DNA of 64,000 nucleotides from Dipteris shenzhenensis (lineage: Eukaryota; Polypodiophyta; Polypodiopsida; Gleicheniales): NCBI GenBank assembly GCA_047967505.1, contig CM106540.1; one strand, given 5' to 3'. The number at the start of each line of letters is the position of its first letter. Position 1 is the stretch's first letter. The notes under the pieces were generated by a model. It ran no database searches. It worked only from the letters and a program-made list of their open reading frames with translations, and was not told the origin of the DNA. Made by a program: the position numbers and the translations under genes. Shown here piece after piece: positions 43,178-53,924 of the stretch.

Positions 43178-44822
43178 TTAGGCGAAGGGAGTAGATGCTA
43201 TAGCATAAGCCCACACTTTGCTTGCATCATCAATGAATGTCACATAGTATTCAGCCCCACCTAATGACCGTGTAGGCATGGGACCACATATGTCTGAATG
43301 CACCAAATCAAGCATTTCAAACTCTTTCTTTCCCCTTCTTTTATGGGCTGATTTAGTCTGCTTCCCATAGAGACAATGCTCACAAAATTCAAAATCAGCG
43401 AAACTCAAATGCGGTACATAACCCAAATGGCATAAGAGTTTTATTCCATTCTGGCTCATGTGCCCCAACCTGCAATGCCACAAAGAAGTGCTTGGCTGCT
43501 TGGTTATTGCAACAACATGATCAAATACCCCTGATACATGTAAGGGATACAAAGTCCCACACTTGGCACCCCTAGCCAAAAGCATAGAGCCCTTTTGAAT
43601 TTTCCAACTCTGAAAGCCAAAAGTGGTGTGAAAACCAGCATCATCTAGCTGACCCACTGAAATAAGACTCTTGGTCAGCTTAGGCACATGTCTCACATGT
43701 TTCAAAACAAATGTAGACCCATTTGCAAAAGAAAACTTTATGTCACCTGCTCCCACTATGTCACATGCATAGTCATTTCCAAGATGCACACAACCTATCT
43801 TTCCACTGTCATAAGTGGAGAACCATTCCCTATGGGGAGTAACATGGAATGAAGCACCAGAATCCAAAATCCAATCCTGGGAATATGCATCATCTGAAGT
43901 GGCAAGCAACTCTGTAGATAAACTAGACATGAAGAGAACGTCATTGTCACTATCATGTGTGACTGCATTGATCTCCTCGATCTTCACTTTTCCTTTGTCC
44001 TCCCTTGGACTCTCTTCCTTTTGATTTGCACCCCAATTTGCATTCTTTTTCTTATCCTTTTGCTCTCTTTTTAGCTTGTAGCCATCCTTTTTCATATGGC
44101 CCTTCTTGCCACAGTGGTAACACTCAATGTTTCGTGCCCTGGATTTGCTACGAGACTTCCCTCTTTCTTGGGACTTCCCCCTGAATTGTGATCTGCCCCT
44201 TTGCACATTTAAGGCTGCATCCTGCTTGTTGCCGTCCATAGACTTCCGTCTAATCTCCTCGGCCAACAAGCTACCCACAACATCATCAAATTTCAGCTCC
44301 ACCAGGTGCAGAGTTACTGACAGCTGTACGGAAGGTATCCCATGAGGATGGCAATGAACATAAGAGAAATATTGCCTTAGTCTCCGCATCAAAATTCATT
44401 TTCTGAGCCTGAAGCTGGCTGAAAATAATATTGAATTCATTCAAGTGAGAAGCAATGGAGACCCCTTCCTTCATTTGCAGCTCAAACAACCTCTTCATGA
44501 GGTAAACTTTATTAGAGGCAGTTTTCTTCTCATAAGTGGCACACAGTTTCTTCCACAAATCTTCCGTAGTATGCTCATTTACTACTGTGAAACAAACTGA
44601 CTCTGCAAGATGAAGTCTAATAGTAGACTTTGCTAATGCATCCAACTCATTCCAATCATCCTCAGACATATTTGCAGGCTTAGCTTCAATCCCTGCCAAG
44701 GGTTTAATCTGCTTCTTTTGAATAAGCACATCCCTTATTTGTTCTTTCCACAAAGAAAAGTTTGTCCCATCAAACTTTTTAATGCTGAAAAACTCCTTTT
44801 CAGACATGGAAGAGGATGCCAT
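43178..44822 (-). pseudogene. Copia gag-protease-integrase(N-part): 5' half of the split element
   Basis: Gag starts at the ATG at 44820-44822 (MASSSMSEKEFFSIKKFDGT) and continues WKEQIRDVLIQKKQIKPLAG, with a 1-base frameshift near 44305. The zinc knuckle reads CYHCGKKGHMKKDGYK, in which the last Cys is replaced by Gly. Protease: WILDSGASFHVTPHREW. Integrase begins (LWHCRLGHMSQNGIKLL, CEHCLYGKQTKSAHKR, LVHSDICGPMPT, YYVTFIDDASKVWAYAIAS) and then stops abruptly near 43186-43195 in unrelated sequence. Its missing continuation is the 39.49-kb fragment. Confidence 0.95.
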
Positions 44823-45718
44823 GATGCAAATAAAACAAAATCCCAAATGCTAGTGCATACAAGAGAGAATCACCAAATACCAGGTGCACCCAAATGTGTA
44901 TGCCACAGTAGAGTGAAATATCACCAAAACTCAAAGCTCAAAGCATCAAAAGATGCATCTAACTCATGTGCATATACTATGCATCCATATGAGCAAATCT
45001 GACCTTAGAATGAAAAATGCATAATAGAGAGAAGAAATCGAATACACAGAGATCTATAACTCTGAAAATCCTCCACCGAATCACGCAAGAACTGACAGGT
45101 AGGGGTTTTTGGGCGTCCAGAATGCAATGGGACAGACGGTTTTGGAAACCGTGGTCTCAATCACTGGGTCCAACACACGGACTGAAAAACGTTTTTGGAA
45201 ACAGAGCTGTTTGTAAACTCCATCGGAGTGCAAATGATGAGCAACATAGAAGTTTTAGGACCTCCTGAGTCCATCGGAACTGACAGATCTGCAAATGGTT
45301 GCTCCAAACTTGAGTTCCAACACCCGGGCAAAAAACGCAGGAACTGACATAGTGAGTCAGAAATCCAATGAAATGATCCCAGATTCAAGAATGAAGGTGT
45401 TTCCAAGCTCCTGAAGTGAAGTGGATACCAAAAGCAAGCAATAGTTGCCTCTATAAGTCAATACGGAGTCTCTGTCATCGAACGGAACATCGAACGGAAC
45501 AGGGAAAAACTCAAAAAATGACTTTTTCTTTGAAAACTCTTAACAGGCTCTCAAAACCACTTCGCAAAGCCAAAGTGACTTTTCCAAAGGTTTCTCCAAG
45601 GTCTCTGCACACTCGGATACAAGTAAAGTCGCCCACAAAGCTTCCCACAGAGCTTCTCCTTCCTCCCATAGAGCTGCTGAGCTTTAAGCATTCACGCACG
45701 CTCAGCTAGATCACCCGG

Positions 45719-45730
45719 GCTCTGATACCA
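45719..45730 (-). other. Primer binding site, initiator-Met tRNA
   Basis: The plus strand reads GCTCTGATACCA (minus TGGTATCAGAGC), a full match to the 3' end of plant initiator-Met tRNA. It lies two bases inside the LTR at 45733. The 45000-45718 stretch is the untranslated leader. Confidence 0.95.
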
Positions 45731-45732
45731 GT

Positions 45733-45902
45733 TGAGAGTGCTCTCAACGGAAGCAAGAACGGAAGAAGAAGAGAGAGAGATAGAGAGCCACACAAGTTTG
45801 GTGGGTGCAGAACCACCCTAATCTTCTTTTTCATTCATTTATATATGTGTTTGAGTATTGTACATAACCGGGGTTAAGGCACAGTGACCTTTAACCCCCA
45901 CA
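45733..45902 (-). repeat. 5' LTR of the split Copia element
   Basis: 170 bp; on the minus strand it begins TGTGGGGGTTAAAGG and ends GAGAGCACTCTCA. It is followed on its outer side by TCACA (45903-45907) within a short CA run, the partner of TGTGA at 42133-42137. Confidence 0.97.
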
Positions 45903-45971
45903 TCACACACACACACACACAATGAGGCACCATTTAAGTAGCATTTGTGCAAGCATTCCTTAATCAAGGAA

Positions 45972-48884
45972 TCAAGAAACATGTGTATCTACACCCATAG
46001 AACTAGAGTTACTGCTTAGAGTGGAAGTCAAAACGTGAGGCAACCATCGATTATCGAGAGTATTAGAATCCAAGACTTGGAGATGCCTCAATACATTCTT
46101 AGTTGATCTATTTTGTATTCCCATTGAGTATGGCACTTGACAACACAAACATGCAATATGCTTGGAATTTTTGCACCTTGCAGTATGGTGCAGGTTTCGG
46201 GTAGAGACCATAAGGGAGATAGGCCTAGCTTGAGCATGCTCGATATTCTTTTTGACAGTAGCTAAAATGCTAGAGAAATCTTTAGTAAATTGATCAGCAG
46301 CCTCTACTTGGTGCTTAAGGCAGGTCAATGGAGTAGGAATGGTCTTTCCATAGACAATTTGGAATGGAGATTTGCCTGTAGCAGAGTGCTTAGTGTTGTT
46401 GTAGGCAAATTGTAATATGTGTATAAATTTGTCCTAGTTGCCTGGCTGACCAGACACATAAGCGTAACATGTCACAAATAGTATTTTGTGTGACCTCGGT
46501 TTGGCCATTAGACTCGGGATGAAAAGCAGTGGAAAAATCTAACTTCGTACCAAGATTGTCAAAGAGTGCGGTCCAGAAGTTACTATAAAATTTACTATCC
46601 CGGTTTGACATGATTACTTTTGGATGGCCATGGTGTATAAAGATGTGCTTGATGAACAAATAAGCAGCCTGAACTGCGGTCAAGGTCTTCTTACAAGGAA
46701 TAAAGTAAGCTTGCCTGCTAAATCTATCAATGATAGTCCAAATCTAGTCCAAATCATATCAAAACCTGAGCTAGTTGTAGGAAATCCAGTAATAAAGTCC
46801 ATAGAAATCTGCTTCCATGGGCCATCAGGAATTGGTAAAGGCATAAGTAAACCTTGATATTTGCCCTTATAGCTCTTGACTTTTTGACAAATAAGACATT
46901 GTGCAACAAAAGTTGTAGCATCAACTTTAAGCTTAGGCTAGAAAAAATCTTGAATTACAGTCTAATACATAGCAATGATGCCTCTATGTCCTATGTAGGG
47001 TGGTTGATGTACCTCTTCTAGTACCAAGTGTCAAAATGGGGCAGTGACACACAAGCGCTTTTCATAGAATAGATAGTCATTATGAATGGAATACGAGGCC
47101 ATAGGGGTGCTATTAGCTTGCTTAATCTTATGCCAAATTTTTGAAAAGTCTCGATCAGTAGGATAGTCTGCCTTCATAGGCTTGAAAGGGTCTCCCTCGA
47201 TGATTGAGATATTGTTTATGCTAGGTCGACAGCTCAGTGCATCGGCAACTACATTGTCTTTGCCTGGTTGATATTGGATCATCAGTTTAAAGCTATCAAT
47301 AAAGGCAGCCCATTTAATGTGTCGATCCGAGATCACCTGCTGAGTAAGGAAATGTCTAAGACTCTGGTGATCAGTCTTAATGAGTAACTCGGAACCCATA
47401 AGATAGTGTTTCTAGAGTTTAAGGGCATGCACCACAGTGGCTAATTCTTTATCATACATGGAATAGTTTAGCTCTGTTGGTTTTAATTTACGTGACTCGA
47501 ATGCAATGGGATGGTTATCTTGCATGAGCACAACCCCAAAACCCTGTCTACTAGCATTAGTAACCATGACAAAGAAGGGTCTCGTAAAGTCCAGCATGGT
47601 CAACACTGGTGTGTGCATCATTGCACCCTTAAGTCATTGAAAAGCTAAAGTGTGCTGCTCACCCCAAGAGAAAGCATGAGTCTTAGACAGTAGTTCAGTC
47701 AATGGATTGCCTTGTGTGCAAAATTTCTAACAAATCTGTGATAGAAACTACACAAACCTAGAAAAGATCGTAACTCATGGATATCTTTAGGCTGTGGCCA
47801 GTTTACTATCACTTCTACCTTCTTGGGATCTACTCAAATGCCTTCAGCTGAAACAATGTTTCCAAGATATTCAATTTCAGGCTGGAAAAAAGAACTTTTC
47901 TCCGGGTTGGCATATAGTTGGTTCTCATGTAATAGAGAGAAAACAAGATCCAAGTGTTTTTCATGTTCCTCTCGACTCTTGCTATAAATCATGATATCAT
48001 CAAAGAAAACTACCACAAAGTCTTAATAGGGTAGGAAGATACAATTCATCATCCGACTAAATGTGGTAGGTGCATTGGTCAATCCAAAAGGCATAACAAG
48101 AAATTCATAGTGACTAGTTTGGGTTCTAAAAGCAGTCTTGAAAATATCGGGCTCGATCGCTCTCACTTGATGATATCTTGACTTAAGATCGATCTTGCTA
48201 AAGATTGTGGATCCTTTCAACTTGTCAAGTAGATCATCAACTCTCAGAATGGGGTATCGATTTTTCACAGTGATTTTATTTAAGGCACAATAATCGATGC
48301 ACACTCAAAAAGTTCCATTTTTCTTCTTGACAAGGAGAGTGCCCCAAATGGTGAGCTACTAGGTTGAATTAGGCCTCTAGCCAAAAGATCTTCTATTTGG
48401 AATTGAATCTCTTGCTGCTCAGTAGGATTATGTCTATATGGTGATTTACACGATGGTGCGCTACTTGGAATAAGGTCAATCTTATGATCCTCAGGTCTAG
48501 ATTGAGGTAGGCCAGGGGGTAAGTCTTCCATAAAGCAGTCATCATAGGTAGCTAGAAAAGGATCCAAAGGCTCTTGCTTAGTTTTCTTAGTCTCAAGAAT
48601 AGCCTCAATCTTATTGACCATAACCAGATATGTCTCCTCACGTTTGCGCAAAGCTCTTTTAGCTTGGGTATGTGACAATATAGGCCAAGAGGGAAGTCTC
48701 AGTGCCTTGAGTCACAGCCTTGAGTCACAGTAATGGTGCATTCAAGATCATCAGGTTTGGCATTATGATCGACGTGCCAAGGCATCCCTAGAATGAGATC
48801 TTGCTCACGCAAAGGAGTGACTAAGAAATCATGGCTCTCAACTAATGGCCCTAAAGTCACCTCAAGATCCTTAACCATTTGCAA
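45972..48884 (-). pseudogene. Gypsy (Ty3) pol: protease, RT, RNase H, integrase, decayed
   Basis: Order on the minus strand, protease-RT-RNase H-integrase, is the Gypsy order. Protease region: REQDLILGMPWHVDHN. Reverse transcriptase: [72 protein letters not shown] and EIEYLGNIVSAEGI. RNase H: FVMVTNASRQGFGVVLMQD (catalytic Asp read as Asn), IAFESRKLKPTELNYSMYDK and LLIKTDHQSLRHFLTQQ. Integrase: GHPKVIMSNRDSKFYSNFW (Asn in place of the Asp) and AFHPESNGQTEVTQN. Style suggests a chromovirus-like lineage. Many stops and frameshifts. The LTRs were not identified. Confidence 0.88.
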
Positions 48885-48899
48885 ACAATTATAATTCGA

Positions 48900-50030
48900 T
48901 CCTTGAAAAGCTGATTTGACTTTTTATTTTGTTTTGATGGTTGCGAGCCCTAACTTTTCAACTATATTGCGAAATGAAATCATGGGTGAATAAGACACTA
49001 TGTTCTTTTTCGTGCAATAGGGCAGTCATATGTAACAAAGAAGTACGAAAATAAGATCCACTTTTACCTGAATAAGACTTACGTGAAGGGGTGTAGTTGG
49101 CGTCATCATCCTCATCCTCGCCCTCTTAGCTTTATCATGGGATCCATCATCAATGTAGTTGATCCGTGCGGAGTTGTTGCACTGACTATTACTGTTGGTA
49201 TGTCCATTGGTTCTCCCTCCATTTCCTCGATTGTTGTTGGCAGCATTCTTTGCTTAGGTACCTGTCTTATGTGTAGCAAGTGGATTCTTTGGACATTCAT
49301 AAGAGTAGTGTCCCTTCTCTTTGCATTCGTAACATGTGACAAGTTCTTTGGTTCTTCAATTAATACGTGACTTAGCAGGTTTCCAATTAGACTTACCATC
49401 ATATCTACCAACTTTACCTCTTACACCCTCCTGCTTGAAGTATGAAGTATGCTTCTTTGCTCGAGGGGTGCGAGTAGCAAAGCTTCTTCCCTGCTTTCTT
49501 TCTAACTCTAATGCCAAATCCATAGCATCAGAAGCTATAGATGGTCGAAGCATACATACATCAGCACGAATACTAGGGCGTAAACCCTTAACAAAGGTAC
49601 GACATTGCTCCTTTCGGGACACTTTCTCAATAGTTTGTAATTAAAGTAGAGAGGAAAGATATTTCTCAATGTATGCATCCACACTCTCATTATCCAACTG
49701 CCTCAATCTTCGCCATTGCCTGCGAGTATCCTCTTCAAATTGTGTAGGTAGGAAGTGCTTCTTGATTTTATCTTTGAATGCTTCCCATGTCTTTGGAACA
49801 TGAGTGCTTTCGACAACCACACTCCACCATAATTGTGCACTGCTTGTCATGTGACTCTCAGCAAGTTTTACCTTCTCGATCTCTTCGTACCGTTCTCCCA
49901 AAAAGTATTGATTGAAAGAACTAATCCATGCAAGTAAAGCTTGTCCATCTCTTTTACCATCATATTTTGGAAAAGAAAAAGTTTTGTGATTGCCACCACA
50001 GACGAGGTTGGGAATCTCAGATTCCACCAC
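48900..50030 (-). pseudogene. Gypsy gag with zinc knuckle, decayed
   Basis: The 50030-49641 frame is a typical retrotransposon gag core (SFPKYDGKRDGQALLAWISSF, ESHMTSSAQLWWSVV, TWEAFKDKIKKHFLP, VDAYIEKYLSSL). After a stop it resumes at 49622-49356 (QCRTFVKGLRPSIRADVCM, ALELERKQGRSFA). A CCHC zinc knuckle, CYECKEKGHYSYEC, is readable near 49280-49340 in another frame. The gag forms the particle and packages RNA. It belongs to the pol at 45.97-48.9 kb on the same strand. Confidence 0.85.
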
Positions 50031-50096
50031 CTCTAATCACTCATTACCATGCAAGTTAGTACTACCACTTGAATTAATCAAAATTCAGGCCAACCA

Positions 50097-50182
50097 CCAC
50101 CACGATGGCTCTCACCTCGATAGTGTAGTTGGGCTACAACCATCGCGGTGGCTCTCACCTTGAGAGTGTAGTCGGGCTACAA
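50097..50182. repeat. Two tandem 43-bp units
   Basis: CCACCACGATGGCTCTCACC and CCATCGCGGTGGCTCTCACC each lead to GTGTAGTNGGGCTACAA. They lie just upstream of the Gypsy gag, in its leader region on the minus strand. Confidence 0.8.
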
Positions 50183-50437
50183 ACTGCTATTCTATTCCCT
50201 TAACCATTTTGTCTTCTATCCCTCGACCGTTTCGTTCTCCCTTGCAATCGGACTGCAAACTCAATCCTCCACTGTTCCATTTCCTTCATGTTTCATCTTC
50301 TATCCCTCTCGACCATTTCTATCTCCCTTGTACTCTACTTACAACTTCTATCCCCTCTTGTAATGGACCTTGCATAGTTGTGAAGCTCCTCACACAATCT
50401 TTCCTCCCCCTCTGTAGCACAGTGCGAGAGCCTCTCC

Positions 50438-52434
50438 TCCCCTGATCTTGAAATCGTGACATATGGGAGCTCCTCTCTCGCTCTTCAAAAGCCCAATTTG
50501 GATGCTCTCCATCAAAACTTCACCAGCTTGGTACAGGAGGTGAACGTGAAGGAGGGGCAACTAGTCTGTCAAGGTCAAAAGATTACCATCAATGAAAGCG
50601 TGATTGAAAATGCTCTAGGAATTTTTGGAGGCAATTTGCAAGCACACTTTTTCAAGAAGCAATGGAAGAGATAGGATATTCTAGATGTATATCCCAACGT
50701 CAGATTAGTAAAGATGGTGGGAGTCAAGCTTTTTAGCTTGCCAACTAACCTCCAAGATGTGCTAAAGAAGACCATTCACTAATTTCCTAATACGAGAGGA
50801 ATTGTGAAGTTTTGGCAGGTTCAAGCAGTAGTAGAGCAACTGAAAGGACGTGATGTATCTTTCTCAAGGATGATCTCCAAGAGCTTGTTAACTAACCTGA
50901 AGAATTCCATGGATGGCAAATCCCAGTTGTCATCTCAGTCCATTGGAGTTGCAATGCATCTGCTGATGGCATCTACCGCACAACTAGAGAAAGTTCTTAG
51001 GGGGAAGGTGCAGAAGCCAAGGTAGAGGAGGCACAAGCGAGGGCCTTGCAGGCACAAGAGCAAGCTGAGGCCGCTGCAAAATTGGTCGACATGGAAAGGC
51101 ATAGAAGAGAAAAAGCAGAGAAGTGCATGAAGGAGCTCCAAGATAGGCTTGAAGAAGTGAGAAGTGACGAGGACATGGCGGACAAGGAGTTAGAAATTAT
51201 GCGAAAGGAGCTTGAGGATCAGAGAGCCAAAAAGGAGGGTCTTTACAAACATCTCTGCAACATGCAGAATGCATTGAACATTGAAAAAGGCCAGATGATG
51301 GAGGAGCTAAAAAGGGAGAATGCAGAAACCAGAAAGGTGATGTAGGAACTGCGAGAGAGCTTTAAGGCCAAGAAGGATGGGGCGGAGACTAGCCCTAATG
51401 GAGAAGACAACGAGGCAGCACTCTAGGCCAAGAAGGATGTAGATAGCAGCCACGATGGAGCAAGTTGCAACAACCATGATGGAGCAATTTGCAGCAGCCA
51501 CGGTGAGGATTGTCTTTTAGAAACACTTTTGGAAGTCCAAAGAGGAAGCTATAAGACCCTGTAACAGGATTACGATAGGGGTGTACACGAGCTTGCCATG
51601 GCTTTTGACAGCTCTATGAAAAGTAGTCCATCATCTTGACAGATTTCCAAACTAGAGTGGAAGTCTTGGAAATGGCCCATGTTGATGTTTTTGAGCAATT
51701 TAAGCAGCTTCAATGGATGCTCAGGGATTCAAATGAAGTTGTTGCATAGAGTGAGCAAAGAGTGCAGATGAAGGAGAACATCTGCAGCCTTAGGATCAGG
51801 GAGGAAGGAATCAAGAAGCAACTTCGTCATGTACAAAGCAAGATTATTGTATTGACGGCCGCAATAGTTAAATCGGATGCTTATCGTGCTATGCAGTAGG
51901 GTCCAAAATGCATGCTCTGCCATACCCCCATCATAGATGACTGCATGATCCAATGGCTTGCGTGCTACCACCCTGTGCATGTTTTTTGCTTTGGGGTGTT
52001 TGTGCATACATAATCACTATGTAGAGAATGCCATTTTCCATTGCCTAGGTCATGGACAGATCAAATGTCCCTACTTGCTACAGCTATCTACAATGAGAAA
52101 GTAGATCTTGCAACTCAATTTTCCATTTGGGCAAAAGATGCAAAAGACAAGGAGCTCAAATTGAAGAAGGCCAAGATCAAGCCTGACTGCGAAAAGGAAA
52201 AGGAGCCAGAAGGGGGGAATCAACCCCCTTCAAGAAAGGAGCAAGAAGGGCCAAGCTTGCAACCAGGAAACCCAAATGAAGGAAAGAGGAAGCGGCATGA
52301 AGGGAGGGGCACCCCGGTAGGAAGGAATCAATCCCATTTTGAAAAGGAGCAAGGAAAGAAGGAAGGAGGGCTCAGGGAGCTCATAAAGGAGTCCTTGAGA
52401 TGTGATTTGAAGGAAAGGAGTCTTTGAGATGTAA
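50438..52434 (+). pseudogene. Coiled-coil ORF, decayed (possible transposon-associated protein)
   Basis: One frame runs from about 50456 (SLALQKPNLDALHQNFTSLV, KITINESVIENALGIFGGNL) through in-frame TAG (50672-50674) and TAA (50780-50782) to VKFWQVQAVVEQLKGRDVSF and QLSSQSIGVAMHLLMASTAQ. A frameshift near 51020 leads into a strongly helical coiled coil (QAQEQAEAAAKLVDMERHRR, KELEIMRKELEDQRAKKEGL). A last piece at 52041-52427 is Lys/Glu/Pro-rich. The N-terminal part resembles a putative plant transposon protein domain found in extra ORFs of plant retroelements; I am unsure. Most stops fit Gln or Trp codons changed by C-to-T or G-to-A. Confidence 0.45.
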
Positions 52435-52536
52435 TCTATGTAATCTATTGACTTGTTAATCTTCTCCAGGGTTTACTTGGGCAATGTTTTCTCAGCTATG
52501 TGACTAGATAGTGTTCTTTGATCCATGCCAAGGACG

Positions 52537-52790
52537 ATAATGTGAGATGAAATATTTCAATTTGACAACTAATGTGAGACGACATATTTTGATTAGATCA
52601 CTAATGTGAGACTGAAATATTTCGATTAGTCAACTAATGTGAGACGAAAGATTTTGATTAGATAACTAATGTGAGATGAAAGATTTCGATTAGACAACTA
52701 ACATGAGACTGAAGAATGAGAAGGTCGGGCTCAATAAACTCAAAGATTTTGATTAGACAACTAACATGAGACTGAAGAATGAGAAGTTCA
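52537..52790 (+). repeat. Minisatellite, period about 32 bp
   Basis: Six units of CTAATGTGAGACGAAAGATT-type sequence with GATTAGAcaACTAA start near 52538, 52570, 52602, 52634, 52667 and 52699. The last unit extends to a unit of about 67 bp with ACATGAGACTGAAGAATGAG that occurs twice. Confidence 0.85.
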
Positions 52791-52845
52791 AGCTGAATGA
52801 ACTAAACCTATTTAATTATAGTGCAGACACAACTAAGAGCCCATT

Positions 52846-53333
52846 ATGAAATCTAGCCCCAAAAATATGTACACCAAACCCAAACTCTGTACACTGAATC
52901 TATGGCATACCCAAAAGAATTTGGATGACCTCCTCATAGATACAAATCTGGAGAAGGAGGAAAATAACTGGAAGGAGGACATGCTTCAATGGTGGGTGTA
53001 TTACTTGGAGTCAGCACAGATGGTGAATATTAATTTCCTTGGCTATTGTTATTCCTTCTCCTTTAAGGTACTTGTCAAACTCATAATGTAGGTTTATTTT
53101 GGCAGGACATGATAGAGGAGCGAAGATGTATAGAGCGCAAAGACCAGGATGAAGAGGACCCCTAGCAAAAGGAGGAGTTACTATGGGTGTACAAGTTGGC
53201 AGAGTTAAGCAAGAAGTGTGTAATCTGAGTGTGTGAAGAGGTCTGCCATTATGCATCAGATTGGCCTAAAGAGCTGGGAGATGCTTGCTATAGAGAGGCT
53301 GATGAGATAGTTGGGAGTTTGGAATTTCCTTGA
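52846..53333 (+). pseudogene. Unidentified ORF relic downstream of the coiled-coil gene
   Basis: The frame MKSSPKNMYTKPKLCTLNLW continues KNLDDLLIDTNLEKEENNWK and WWVYYLESAQMVNINF. A second readable piece at about 53100-53333 (QDMIEERRCIERKDQDEED, VYKLAELSKKCVI, CHYASDWPKELGDACYREAD, ADEIVGSLEFP) has two stops. It is probably a further exon or the tail of the same transposon-borne protein as 50.4-52.4 kb. No family assigned. Confidence 0.35.
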
Positions 53334-53469
53334 GCCGCAAAATGTCATTGTATTTTGAAAAAATAAAAATCTTGTAGACATTTCTTGGACTTGTGGACTT
53401 TCTCATGGTGCTCGTAATACCTGATTTTGTGTCGACCTACTTCCTTTTATTAGTACGTAAATGTTTTAA

Positions 53470-53830
53470 GTGGCCCGGTGGTTGAAATCTGATGGTTAAA
53501 GATAACCAATCTAAAGGGGACTGTTTTAGTACAGCACTATGCAACAAATTTTAGGATAGCACGATAGTAGTGTAGGGATAGCATGGTAGTAGTTCATGAT
53601 AAGTAATCGTAAGCACAGTGGTTGGTTGCACTAGGATATTAACAGCCACCAGCATGGTGGTTTGCTTCTATTATTATAAGATGAATGGATTTGTGGATGT
53701 GTGGATTTGTTATGGAAAACCAGCGTGGTGGTTGTTGGGATATACTAAAAACAAGCATGGGATTTACCGTTTGGGATTTACAAAAATAATTTAATAAAAC
53801 TGGCATGGTGGTTGTTTGGGATATACTAAA
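53470..53830. repeat. Left subterminal repeats (GGTGGTTG type)
   Basis: CCCGGTGGTTG (53474), CAGTGGTTGG (53616), CCAGCATGGTGGTTT (53649), CCAGCGTGGTGGTTG (53720) and CTGGCATGGTGGTTG (53800) recur over 350 bp. They are reverse complements of the CAACCACC..GCTGG motifs at 55993-56370. Confidence 0.8.
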
Positions 53831-53924
53831 AAGAAGCATAGTCTCAAATACAAATTCCATTTTCTAGGACAAGTGGAATATTATTTCGTCACAATGAGAG
53901 TACATTATCTTAGTACTATCTCAA

